Source: Rhodothermales bacterium (GTDB taxonomy: Bacteria; Bacteroidota; Rhodothermia; Rhodothermales; JAHQVL01). Taken from it: a stretch of DNA of 64,000 nt. This document shows positions 1-8,883 of this stretch, piece after piece (position 1 is the first letter of the stretch; each line of letters opens with the position of its first letter). Made by a program: the position numbers and the translations under genes. The DNA is taken from contig JAWKNW010000001.1 of NCBI GenBank assembly GCA_041391505.1, positions 372,001 to 436,000 on the forward strand. Reading direction: 5' to 3'. The notes below the pieces were generated by a model, which saw nothing but the letters and a program-made list of their open reading frames with translations, was not told the DNA's origin and did not search any database.

Positions 1-121
1 GGTAAAAAGACCGATCAGGGCAGACATCGGGATGCGGGGTCGGTTGGGCCTTCGAGGTTACGCGTTGTCCTGCCAGAAATCAACCGGAATGGAACGGAGC
101 GACCACTTGTGCGAACAAGGA
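1..121. other. left-edge sequence, no supported gene
   Basis: No convincing gene lies wholly here. A minus-strand ATG (complement of 25-27) opens a nine-codon reading frame of hydrophobic character that runs off the left edge. It could be the start of a membrane or exported protein, but this is too short to call. Confidence 0.2.
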
Positions 122-146
122 AGCGCCGGACAGGATGTCCGGCGCT
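122..146. terminator. perfect GC-rich hairpin, terminator-like
   Basis: An 11-bp perfect stem (122-132 with 136-146) closes on the triloop GGA. No T-run follows on either side, so intrinsic termination is not certain. The stem resembles other short perfect hairpins in this window that sit directly behind stop codons. Confidence 0.4.
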
Positions 147-152
147 GTGGCG

Positions 153-253
153 GGATCAAGGTTCAAGGGTTAAGGATCAACGAACCGTAGCCTCGCCGCC
201 TCTAAACGATACCCTATCGGTCCTTAAACCTTGAACCTGCACCCTTGAACCAT
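153..253. repeat. heptamer inverted-repeat locus (GGTTCAA type)
   Basis: The left arm (153-182) reads as consecutive 7-mers GGATCAA, GGTTCAA, GGGTTAA, GGATCAA. The right arm (219-253) is the complementary type, CCTTAAA CCTTGAA and similar, so the two arms can pair into a long imperfect hairpin with a loop of about 35 bases. The right arm touches the start of the following nucleotidyltransferase gene, which makes the annotated TTG start doubtful. Confidence 0.7.
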
Positions 254-997
254 TCCTTGAAGGGCGTCGTCCTCGCCGGCGGGACCGGCAGCCGGCTCTA
301 TCCGCTGACCAAGGTCACGAACAAGCACCTCCTCCCCGTGGGCCGGTACCCGATGATCTACCATCCGTTGATGCGGATGCGCCGCGCCGGCATCCGCGAG
401 GTGGCCATCGTCACCAGCCCCGAACACATGGGCGATGTGGTCAATCTCCTCGGCAGCGGGCGATCGCTCGGACTCGACCTCACCTACCGCGTGCAGGACG
501 AACCCGGCGGCATCGCCCAGGCCATGGCGCTTTGCGAGATCTACACCGGCTCTGACCCTTTTCTGGTGATCCTGGGCGACAATATCCTGGCCGAGGACAT
601 CGGCGACGAGGTGAAGGCCTACCGCGAACAGCTCGCCCGGGACGGCGGGGGCGCGCGGATCCTCCTCAAGCAGGTGCACGACCCCGAGCGGTACGGCGTG
701 CCGCGGTTTGAGGACGGCCGCATCGTCGAGATCATCGAAAAGCCGGCCGATCCGCCGAGCAACTACTCCGTCACGGGCATCTACTTCTACGACGCCGGCG
801 TGTACGACATCATCCGCGCCCTCAAGCCGAGTGCGCGGGGCGAATACGAGGTGAGCGACGTGAGCAGCGCGTACGTCCGCCAGGGCCGGCTGACGCACGG
901 CGTCCTGAAGGGCTGGTGGGGCGATGCCGGCACGCTCGAAGGCTGGCACGAGGCCAACGAACTGGCGCGGGAGCTGGTGTATGAGGAGTTGGGGTGA
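245..997 (+). CDS. sugar-1-phosphate nucleotidyltransferase (RmlA/StrD type)
   Basis: Transfers a nucleotidyl group, usually dTMP, from an NTP to a sugar 1-phosphate, the entry step to dTDP-deoxysugars. Visible motifs are the N-terminal GGTGSRL phosphate loop (residues 12-18), PLTKVTNKHLLPVG (20-33), the metal-binding GDN (111-113), EKP (165-167) and WWGDAGT (224-230). At 250 aa it lacks the C-terminal extension of full-length RmlA (about 290 aa) and looks more like StrD-type enzymes. The open frame starts at TTG 245 inside a repeat arm. A second TTG at 257, giving MKGVVLAGG, fits the family start better, and neither has a clear ribosome site. A decayed 3,5-epimerase lies about 2 kb downstream (3125-3376), so this may be the survivor of a deoxysugar locus. 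Exact sugar unknown. Confidence 0.88.
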   Translation: MNHSLKGVVLAGGTGSRLYPLTKVTNKHLLPVGRYPMIYHPLMRMRRAGIREVAIVTSPEHMGDVVNLLGSGRSLGLDLTYRVQDEPGGIAQAMALCEIYTGSDPFLVILGDNILAEDIGDEVKAYREQLARDGGGARILLKQVHDPERYGVPRFEDGRIVEIIEKPADPPSNYSVTGIYFYDAGVYDIIRALKPSARGEYEVSDVSSAYVRQGRLTHGVLKGWWGDAGTLEGWHEANELARELVYEELG

Positions 998-1056
998 GTT
1001 TTCGGCAGGCGCTCCGCTCCCCCCTCAATCCCCCCTGTTTCTCCCAGTCGACGTGC

Positions 1057-1064
1057 GTATATTC
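1057..1064 (+). promoter_or_regulatory. GTATATTC motif, putative -10 region
   Basis: GTATATTC lies 40 bp upstream of the trpB-like ATG. The same octamer, or a one-base variant, recurs at a comparable distance ahead of at least five other genes in the window. No clear -35 is visible. Confidence 0.35.
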
Positions 1065-1103
1065 GCCGGCGCAACCCTACCCGCAGTTTGACCAACGACG
1101 ACG

Positions 1104-2468
1104 ATGGCACAGACCAAATTCCTCCTCGACGAGCGACGCCTCCCCACCGCCTGGTACAACATCATGGCGGACATGCCCAACAAGCCGCTTCCCCCCCTCC
1201 ATCCCGGCACCAGGGAGCCCATCGGCCCGGACGCGCTCGCGCCGCTTTTCCCCATGGCGCTCATCATGCAGGAAGTGAGCGGCGACCCGTGGATCGAGAT
1301 ACCGGACGAGGTGCAGGACATCTACAAGAAATGGCGTCCGACGCCACTGCACCGGGCGCACGGACTCGAGAAGGCGCTCGATACGCCGGCACACATCTAT
1401 TATAAATACGAAGGCGTCAGCCCCTCGGGCTCGCACAAACCCAACACCGCCGTCCCGCAGGCCTACTACAACAAGCAGGAAGGCGTCAAGCGCATCACGA
1501 CCGAAACGGGCGCCGGCCAGTGGGGCAGCGCGCTGTCCTTCGCCTGCCAGCTGTTCGGGATCGAATGCGACGTCTACATGGTGCGCATCAGCTACGAGCA
1601 AAAGCCCTATCGCAAGATGATGATGAACGCGTGGGGCGCCAACGTCTTCGCCAGCCCGACGAATCGCACGCAGGCCGGCCGCACGATCCTCGCGCAGGAC
1701 CCCGACAGCCCGGGCAGCCTCGGCATCGCGATCTCGGAGGCCGTCGAGGAGGCCGCCATGCGGGAGGATACCAAATATTCGCTCGGGAGCGTGCTGAACC
1801 ACGTGCTGATGCACCAGACGGTCATCGGCCTCGAAGCCCAGGAGCAGATGGAGATGGCCGGTGAGATGCCGGACGTCGTCATCGCGCCGTTCGGCGGCGG
1901 CAGCAACTTCGCCGGCATCAGCTTCCCCTTCCTGCGCCACAACCTGACGCAAGGCAAGTCGATCCGCTGCATCGCCGCGGAGCCGACGAGCTGCCCGAAG
2001 CTCACGCGCGGCGTTTTCCGGTACGACTTCGGCGACACCGTCGGCATGACCCCGCTCCTCCCGATGTACACGCTCGGCCATACCTTCGTGCCGGCGAAGA
2101 TCCACGCCGGCGGACTCCGCTACCACGGCGCCGGCGTCGTCGTCAGCCAGCTTCTGAAGGATGGCCTGATCGAGGCGGACGCCGTCGACCAGCTCGAAGC
2201 CTTCGAGGCCGGCATCGCCTTCGCGAAGGCGGAAGGCATCATCCCGGCACCCGAGGCCAACCACGGCATCGCCGTCGCCATCAAGGAAGCCCTGGCGGCG
2301 AAGGAAGCCGGCGAGCCGCGCGTCATCCTGTTCAACCTGTGCGGGCACGGCAACTTCGACATGTCCGCCTACGAAGCCTATTTCGCCGGCAAACTCGAAC
2401 GCCACTCCCTCACGCAAGACGAGATCGACGCCGCCGTCGCCCTTATCGACACGCCGGAGATTGGATGA
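1104..2468 (+). CDS. trpB: TrpB-like PLP enzyme, tryptophan synthase beta chain (TrpB2 type)
   Basis: Condenses indole with serine using pyridoxal phosphate to make tryptophan. At 454 aa it has the long N-terminal region of the TrpB2 subgroup, which is often encoded away from trpA, as here. The PLP lysine is in GSHKPNTA (K112). The catalytic glutamate is in TETGAGQWGSA (E134). The phosphate-binding GGGSN loop is at 264-268. A C-terminal LCGHGNFD segment is also typical. No other trp gene is nearby, so it is probably a stand-alone indole-salvaging enzyme. The ATG at 1104 directly precedes the conserved N-terminus, and a GTATATTC element 40 bp upstream suggests its own promoter. A repeat array follows the stop codon. 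Confidence 0.93.
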   Translation: MAQTKFLLDERRLPTAWYNIMADMPNKPLPPLHPGTREPIGPDALAPLFPMALIMQEVSGDPWIEIPDEVQDIYKKWRPTPLHRAHGLEKALDTPAHIYYKYEGVSPSGSHKPNTAVPQAYYNKQEGVKRITTETGAGQWGSALSFACQLFGIECDVYMVRISYEQKPYRKMMMNAWGANVFASPTNRTQAGRTILAQDPDSPGSLGIAISEAVEEAAMREDTKYSLGSVLNHVLMHQTVIGLEAQEQMEMAGEMPDVVIAPFGGGSNFAGISFPFLRHNLTQGKSIRCIAAEPTSCPKLTRGVFRYDFGDTVGMTPLLPMYTLGHTFVPAKIHAGGLRYHGAGVVVSQLLKDGLIEADAVDQLEAFEAGIAFAKAEGIIPAPEANHGIAVAIKEALAAKEAGEPRVILFNLCGHGNFDMSAYEAYFAGKLERHSLTQDEIDAAVALIDTPEIG

Positions 2469-2502
2469 CGGGGCGCAGCGGAAGGCTGGAACGTGGCGTG
2501 TT

Positions 2503-2556
2503 GGTCACTGGTCATTGGTCAGAAAATGGTCACTGGTCATCGGTCACTGGGTGTGG
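2503..2556. repeat. GGTCATT-type heptamer arm
   Basis: Successive 7-mers GGTCACT, GGTCATT, GGTCAGA, then GGTCACT, GGTCATC, GGTCACT. This is the reverse complement of the TGACCAATGACC core in the array that follows at 2589-2900, so the two parts can pair. Confidence 0.75.
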
Positions 2557-2588
2557 TCGCAGGTCCCCCCGAGCATCAAGCACTCCCG

Positions 2589-2900
2589 ATGACCAGTGTC
2601 CAATGACCGTTTGCAAAGCAAACAAGTGACCAATGACCGCTTGCGAAGCAAACAAGTGACCAGTGACCGTTTGCAAAGCAAACAAGTGACCAATGACCGT
2701 TTGCGAAGCAAACAACAACCAATGACCGTTTGCGAAGCAAACAATGACCAGTGACCGTTTGCGAAGCAAACAATGACCAATGACCGTTTGGTGAAGCAAA
2801 CAAGTGACCAGTGACCGTTTGCAAAGCAAACAAGTGACTCAGTGACCGTTTGCAAAGCAAAACAAGTGACCAGTGACCGTTTGCGGCAGCAACAACGTCA
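2589..2900. repeat. tandem array of ~10 hairpin-bearing 29-32 bp units
   Basis: Each unit carries TGACCA(A/G)TGACC followed by the small palindrome GTTTGC-(G/A)AA-GCAAAC and CAAG. About ten contiguous copies are present, with single-base changes and 1-3 bp length differences; the last is degenerate. There are no unique spacers, so it is not a CRISPR array. Minus-strand open frames through it are translated repeat and not genes. Confidence 0.9.
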
Positions 2901-3124
2901 GTTTACTGGTTCGCGAAAGTGCATCCATTAGGCGATCCTGATCATCCTGACCGACGCGCGAACTACTGCAGGTTCACCGCACCGTTGCCCGGGAAGAACG
3001 CCGATCCCGAAAGGCTGGCTGGCGGCTTTCGCACGATAACGCCGGCGACTTCCACCTCGGCGAGAGGCTATCTCGCTGACCTGCCGGCAACCGGCGGCTG
3101 CATCGAAACATGTCGCTGGCTGAT
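2901..3124. other. no gene recognised
   Basis: GC-rich sequence between the repeat array and the epimerase remnant. Open frames on both strands are short and have no recognisable motif. It may hold the eroded 5' part of the epimerase gene or of another sugar gene. Confidence 0.3.
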
Positions 3125-3376
3125 CGCTTCTTTGTTTTACAGCCGTTCCGCTGGTCGGTGGACGCACGAGGAACGACCACCGAGTACCATGCCAACGTCA
3201 ACGATATTCGGTGAGCCAACTGGTGATCGTCACCGTCCCGCCCGCGTGGTGTGCACGCCTACCGCAACATCGGGGCGACCGATGCGCTGGTCGTCAACTG
3301 TCCGAACAGGCTGTATGCCGCGAAGGCAAGTGGCTTGTCGACGAAATCCGCCACGAGGATCAGGGAGGGGTCTGGG
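3125..3376 (+). pseudogene. remnant of dTDP-4-dehydrorhamnose 3,5-epimerase-like cupin
   Basis: Three plus-strand frames join into one cupin-like sequence. The first reads RFFVLQPFRW...TTEYHANVNDIR up to a TGA. The second reads SQLVIVTVPP. A shifted frame then reads VVHAYRNIGATDALVVNCP and NRLYA, and a last shift returns to EGKWLVDEIRHED. The PPG(V)VHAYRNIG and VNCPNRLYA...VDEIRHED blocks are characteristic of RmlC-family 3,5-epimerases of dTDP-4-keto-6-deoxysugars. At least two frameshifts and a stop interrupt it and the N-terminal half is missing, so it cannot make a full enzyme. It was presumably a partner of the nucleotidyltransferase at 245-997. Family assignment is from remembered motif patterns. 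Confidence 0.7.
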
Positions 3377-3621
3377 TTTGTGATGGAGCAAGATGAGACT
3401 CGCATCAGACGCCCCCAAAAGGCCGGTCATCATGAGCCGGACAGGATCAGCCCAGGGCGTGAGAATGGCTGACGCGCCCCTGCGTTTTCTTTTTACGGCT
3501 CAAGCGAAATCGCATTACTATAATTTTATTTGCACAGGGTCTGCAATTCGATTATGATCCACTGTTATTCAGGATCGACTTTTTCGTAAAAGTTGTTTCT
3601 TTCAAATCAGGAGTTGCTCGC
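3377..3621. other. AT-rich leader region of the decayed NTPase gene
   Basis: GC content drops abruptly after about 3480, marking the left edge of an island with different composition. The segment contains runs such as TATAATTTTATTTG near 3519-3532, which could have been promoter sequence. AGGAG at 3609-3613 lies 8 bp before the ATG at 3622. Confidence 0.35.
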
Positions 3622-6600
3622 ATGCAGACGGAATGGGCAAACCTGCTTCCTTCTGATCATGCTCGATCCATTTTCTTCAATAGGTATCCTTAGAAATGCG
3701 GAATACCGCAGCTGCGGAATAGCTGACAAAGTATTAATCACGCCGGCGTTCAAAGCATTCAAATCTCAATTCTCGGATCCGGTCAATTTGGCGCTAAAAT
3801 GCCAAAAAGCTATAAAATAAAGCGAGGCACTGCCAGGCATGGAGACTGCAGGTGATGACTTCCTGGGAAGATAGCGGCCGGCTCTGGCTTTTTGCCTGAT
3901 GTCTGGTTAAGCAGGAAAGAAACAGATGAGGACAAATGAGTGAGCGACTTGTCGAAGGGCACATGTCGCCTGGTGGACAAGGTCCATCAGAAAGGCTAAA
4001 GCGGCCAAAAGATCGTCGGTTTGTTTCAATAAGGAGGTCCGTAAAACACTATTGAATGGGAGAGGGTGGTGCCGGAGTTCATGATAGACAAAAAGGTAGA
4101 CATCAAGAGCTCCGAGCACGCTTGAAGAAGATTCCAACAATTTAAGTGGCAGACTGAAGACCAGTCCACGCTATGCCCGATCAGATGGTTTTCTTGTCAA
4201 AGAACTGAATGGCAGCCGCCTCATTGCCTTCTTTGAACCCATGAGGTCTTTGCCAGACGGAAGACGTGCATCGAACGCACAGTCCTGGCCTGCCCTTGAC
4301 CGATTAAAAATCTTACCTTCCACAGTAACAATTCATTGAAGGGTTGCCAGGACTGGAAAATCTTCATTGCTGGCGGAGCTAGGAGCAAACTGAGTAACGA
4401 TGGAAACACTCTCCTAGCATTGAAGGCTGATATCCTGCCAACTAATATTGTGAGGGATGATTTTGGTCCGCGGTCTACCAGGTGGATTGGTAACATCACT
4501 GCGGAGTCTCGCAAAACAAGAGCCCATAGTTGTACTTCTCGATCAACTTGATGCCGTTCGAGCATAACTGACTGGTCCGAGAGATTAAATGCAATACTCG
4601 ACCTTGTTATCGCATCCGCGATGTTCCTGGGATACACATCGTCGCGACTGTGCCGGCCTTTCGAACGCTCGGCGGATGTGCGCTTCCAGAGTGCTTTTAC
4701 AGAAGTAGTTCTTCTCCCGCCATTCGAGTGGAAAGCCGTTTCACCGGATACTTACTGACAATGGACACGATCCGATGAAAATGAGTTCTGTCGTACGCGA
4801 GATACTTTGCGTGCCATTTTATTTGGGTGTTTTCTTGACTGTGGCTCGCAAAGGACAGGTTTAAATCATGGTATGCTTTGTGATGAAGCTCTATGGAATG
4901 ATCGTACAGGGAAAAAATGCTGAGCGTCGTATCGAACTGATTGAAAGAATCGTTCAGCTTTGCTCGAAACACAGGAGTTGTTGGCGCCATCAGCGATTTT
5001 CGATAGTTATTCAGAGTCGCTCTCCGAATTGATTCAGGCAGATATTCTGGTATACGAACCCGAAGGACGTACACATAGGTTTCAGGCATCAGACATTATT
5101 CGAGTTTGCCCGGAGCCCGGATCGTTCGTAAGAGATCCTGATTCACTCATCAACCATGTACGCGACCGCCAGCATGGGTTGTTTGTGCGTCCAGTACTTC
5201 TATTCTGCACTTGTCTCTCTACGAGAATCTCGGTCGAAACAATATCCCTCGAGTACTTAACGATTTATTGTATGGAGGCTTCCTGAGAGCACATTCTGTC
5301 CCTCGTAAAAGAGTATCTAGCTCGCCAATGGAACCCAACAACCGACGAAGTGGCAGCGCTCGGTTATTATTTGCAGACGACCATGAAGCCAAGCGGTTTT
5401 TCCCTTATGGCCCACAGCCCCGGCTGGTTCGAGATCTACACCAATGGGACACTCTCACGATGGATGAGTAAACCATTCCAGACTGCTCTCATTCAGTGCT
5501 AGGCATCCTCACTCAAGCCGCAAAAAGGGGAAACGGACAAGAAATTCTCGAACTTGTATCAGCATACTGGCTCTCCAATCCAGAATGATTTCCTGTCACT
5601 TTCGGGCCCTGGACGATATACCTGCTTGGTGGCCAGAAGTCGCCAGGGCTTGTTGAGCCCATATTGCCAAGACTAGGTAACCCTCAGCGACATCTCGCAG
5701 TTGAAGCCTCCTTCGCGGTGATATAACCTCTGCATTTCGTTCGCTTCGCATAGCACTTGACACCGATTTCATTGAGGCTTTACGCGCAGAAGAGAGTGCA
5801 GCAAGGTGGACAAATATCGCCCACCGTTTTGGTAGATCAAAGAATTCAACTGACAATGTGACTGACGAATCGGCTTCGGTTTCAAGCGAGGCGCAACGAT
5901 ATTATTTAATGTCAGCGTGACGACATGTGGTTGAAAGCTGGCATCAATGGGCTCTTGTGATCGGAAAGATTAGCGTAGCAACTGAAAAGCTTCGTAGAAA
6001 TCGTCTGGCCATGGTTTGAGAAGGCGTTGTTGGAAGATACGTTTGTTTCGTCACCCTCAAACGGCCGCTATCGAAAAACTTATTCCTTTCAGTTTAGCAA
6101 CCCCGAAGAAGCGGCCAGGAAATTTCGACGGCGTTGCCGGCCAAATTATGGCTTCTATCGCCAGTGCAAGCCCTGATCACTTCCTAAAAATCGCAGAACG
6201 ACTTCAGACTGATGACCGAACCCTAACATCAGGTTCTTATGTTTGCTGAAGTAGCAGCTTCTCACCCTATTGCTGTGTTGGAGTACCTTTACCGGAGACA
6301 TGCGCCTTCGCTCTGGTTGAGAATGGTTTTCTGAAGTTGGGAGCAACTCGCACCCTTATTATTATCTTACGCCTCATCTAGATACAGCAAGCCTTTTTCG
6401 TCTTGAAGATGTGGTTCGTCATCTAGAACCTCCAATTAATGATGAAGTCGCTCCAGCGGATAGAGAGTCCATTTTGAATATAACTCGACTTCCCTACTCA
6501 ATCGCTTGATTGCGAGTGCAGGATTTATTGATGAGCGCTCCACTTGGAAGCATCGATGCCAGATATTATCGAAGAAAGGCCATTACTGGCTTCTTCTGCA

Positions 6601-8064
6601 ATTACGCTCTCCGATTTCTGCAGAAAGCGATGGCGGAGTTGAGCGATTCGGAATTGATCGAGGCAATTGATGAATCTCTAGCCGGTCAAGGATCCCTTCT
6701 GGCTAGACGATATGGTAATGTAGTAGCACAAATGAAAACGTAGGTGGTAAAGAGGAACTTGCGTTAGCATTCGGTGACTTCGTCAAAGCCAACCCTTTGC
6801 GAGTTGATACTTTGATCAGGTCGACTGCCCAACCACAGCACGATCTATCGGTGGCTGCGGCCCTCGACGGAATTGGGAAGGGACAGGGATCATTGGGCCG
6901 AACATGCCAGAAATCGAACTTCCTGCAACTGTCGCTGATTTGATTGGTCGAGGTTTCGACTCGTCAAGGTTTCGAGACTGTGCCACACGCGCACTGGCGA
7001 CCGTCCCATTGGGTCTTTCTGACGACATCCTTGCAATCCTCGAAGGATGGTTCTGGGGAGGCGAAGGACGATGATCCGTCCACCATCTACGATCCGAATC
7101 TCGATCGGAGCGCTCCTCTGCTGTTCGGCCACCGCCTTTCGTCCGAGAGTGAAGGTAGAGGACGTATTTTGCGAGCCTACGCGGTTGGCAGTTTGGGCGT
7201 CCGAACCGCTTATGGTACATTTTCCGCTTTCCTGAACGCTTGTTAGATGGCGATGTTGGGCCATATACGTTTGCGAAAGCCTTGTCTTTATCACTCAATC
7301 TCTTTATTGAACCGGGGCAGGAAGCCCTTGAACGGTCAACCAAGATCGTCAGCTCCATATTGTCGCAGGCACTGACTGCATTAGACCGACCTGAAGGCTT
7401 GGTTGGTTTCGCCTTGTCACTTGATCATTTACCTCGCTCAATTGCTTACGCCTGGTTGGACCAAGTGGATAGTCTCCTTACAAGGAACGCCTTACAGGCG
7501 TACGGTGAGCTACTTTTTGTCTTGTTTGTGGGGACCGAAGACCCTGAAGCAGAGACACGAATTCGGGTGTCATTCACGAGGGCGTTCCCCCCGGGTGTTG
7601 CCTCCTCCGCCTGCCTATGCCGCAGCATACTTCTGGTCTCACAGCTCACAACTCGCCTTGGACGTATTGGTTAGTGCGGCCACATATCCAGACAAAGACC
7701 TACAGGCAGTGCCAAGGCGCGTTTTCCAACGTTCCCGGAATGAAAACTATCGACCACTGACAGCAGAGACACGAACGTTGATTGACATTATTCTTATGAA
7801 TTCTGGCGTCCTCCTTGCGACTGACCGCAGAATCACTTTGTGGACACAATCGCACCACATACTGCAAGTGATCCGTCTCTTGCATTAGCCGTTGGGCAAG
7901 CTGTACTCGGCTTGTTCTCAGAAGGGGATCGAAATGAGTATGAGAACTCAGATCTCGTTGAAAAGTCGCTCACCGCATTGCTCTCACGCTACATCGCTTA
8001 CCCACTACGAAGAAGGGCTATCAATGTCGAGCTGATCACAAACTTGGACTTCCAGCGCTCGTGA
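3622..8064 (+). pseudogene. large NTPase-like gene (STAND/NACHT-like), heavily frameshifted
   Basis: Nothing here is intact, but plus-strand fragments in alternating frames form one continuous protein-like path of roughly 1,400 codons. It starts MQTEWANLLPSDHARSIFF at 3622 behind AGGAG. Around 4470-4558 the path reads GLVTSLRSLAKQEP and then VVLLDQLDAV, a Walker B-like strand. IHIVATVPAF and VVLLPPFEW follow, as in sensor regions of P-loop ATPases. Later fragments include EYLARQWNPTTDEVAALGYY (near 5310), GQEILELVSAYWLSNPE (5560), FRLEDVVRHLEPPINDEVAP (6400), and SLTALLSRYIAYPLRRRAIN (7960), a helical-repeat-like C-terminal region. No intact Walker A was found. Over a dozen stops and shifts make it a pseudogene. 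Base composition is clearly more AT-rich than both flanks, suggesting transfer. A defence-type STAND NTPase is one guess; the family is not identified. Confidence 0.6.
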
Positions 8065-8184
8065 GGCCCTTCAAGAACTTGATCGCAGTCCAATTAACTG
8101 ATTAGAATATGGCCTTTCGGGTTCCCAGACCCTAATCATCCGGTCCAGGCATTCCGTCGCCACACTCAATCGACCCTTTCCAGG

Positions 8185-8883
8185 ATGAAACTACTTCTTT
8201 TCGATATCGACGGCACCATGCTGGTCACGCGCGGCACGGGCCGCAAGGCGATGGAACGCAGCATCGAGCAGCTGATCGGCTGCCCGGTTACCACCCAGGG
8301 CGTCGACTTCTCGGGGCGGACGGATCCCCAGATCATGCGCGACGTGCTGGTGCTGAACGGTCTCACGGAGCAGGAAGCGGAGGCAATGCTCCCGAGGACG
8401 CTGGAACTGTTCGTGGAGGTGTTTACCGAAACGTTTACCCCGGAGAACACCCGGGAATTGCCGGGGGTGCGTTCGCTCGTCGAGCGGCTGGCGGAGCGCG
8501 ACGACGTGCAGCTGGCGCTCCTGACCGGCAACCTCCAGCCCACGGCCTACATCAAGATCGGCGGCATCGGGCTGGCGGACTTCTTTCCGTTCGGCGCCTT
8601 CGGCAGCGATCACCACGACCGGTACCAGCTCGCCCCCTTCGCACTCGACCGCGCCGAGGCGCACACGAGCCGGCGTTATGCCGGAAAGGACATCGTGATT
8701 ATCGGCGACACCAAACACGACATCCTCTGCGGCCGGTCGCTCAATGTGTTTTCCGTCGCCGTGTGTACGGGACACCACACGCGGGATACGCTCGTCGCGC
8801 ACGGCCCGGATCTCCTGCTGGAGGATCTGACCGACGCGGACGCGTTCATCGAGCAGGTGATCCTCGCGCCGGCGGTCAGCTAA
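8185..8883 (+). CDS. HAD-family phosphatase (phosphoglycolate phosphatase-like)
   Basis: Haloacid-dehalogenase superfamily hydrolase, probably a small-molecule phosphatase. Motif I is DIDGT (residues 7-11, nucleophile D7). Motif II is LLTGN with T114. The acidic motif IV is GDTKHD (174-179). The helical cap domain lies between motifs I and II, the arrangement of phosphoglycolate and beta-phosphoglucomutase-like enzymes. The 232 aa length is normal. The natural substrate cannot be read from sequence. The ATG follows a CCAGG that may serve as a weak ribosome site. It ends in an 8-bp tail-to-tail overlap with the fructosamine kinase-like gene, and lies just beyond the right edge of the AT-rich decayed island. 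Confidence 0.88.
   Translation: MKLLLFDIDGTMLVTRGTGRKAMERSIEQLIGCPVTTQGVDFSGRTDPQIMRDVLVLNGLTEQEAEAMLPRTLELFVEVFTETFTPENTRELPGVRSLVERLAERDDVQLALLTGNLQPTAYIKIGGIGLADFFPFGAFGSDHHDRYQLAPFALDRAEAHTSRRYAGKDIVIIGDTKHDILCGRSLNVFSVAVCTGHHTRDTLVAHGPDLLLEDLTDADAFIEQVILAPAVS

Noticed and set aside
1077..2417. 446-codon minus-strand ORF opposite trpB
   Set aside because: Antisense shadow in GC-rich DNA; low-complexity Arg/Ala/Val-rich translation, while the plus strand has full TrpB motifs.
2530..2860. Three overlapping minus-strand open frames of about 94-103 codons with repeated GHLFALQTV-like text
   Set aside because: They are translated tandem repeat; the text repeats every 10 residues because the unit is about 30 bp, and there is no start signal or family.
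2589..2900. CRISPR array
   Set aside because: Units are contiguous without unique spacers, unit length varies by 1-3 bp, and no cas gene is present.
4221..4637. Minus-strand 138-codon ORF inside the decayed island
   Set aside because: No start signal or motif; the plus-strand fragments at the same place form the Walker B-like segment.
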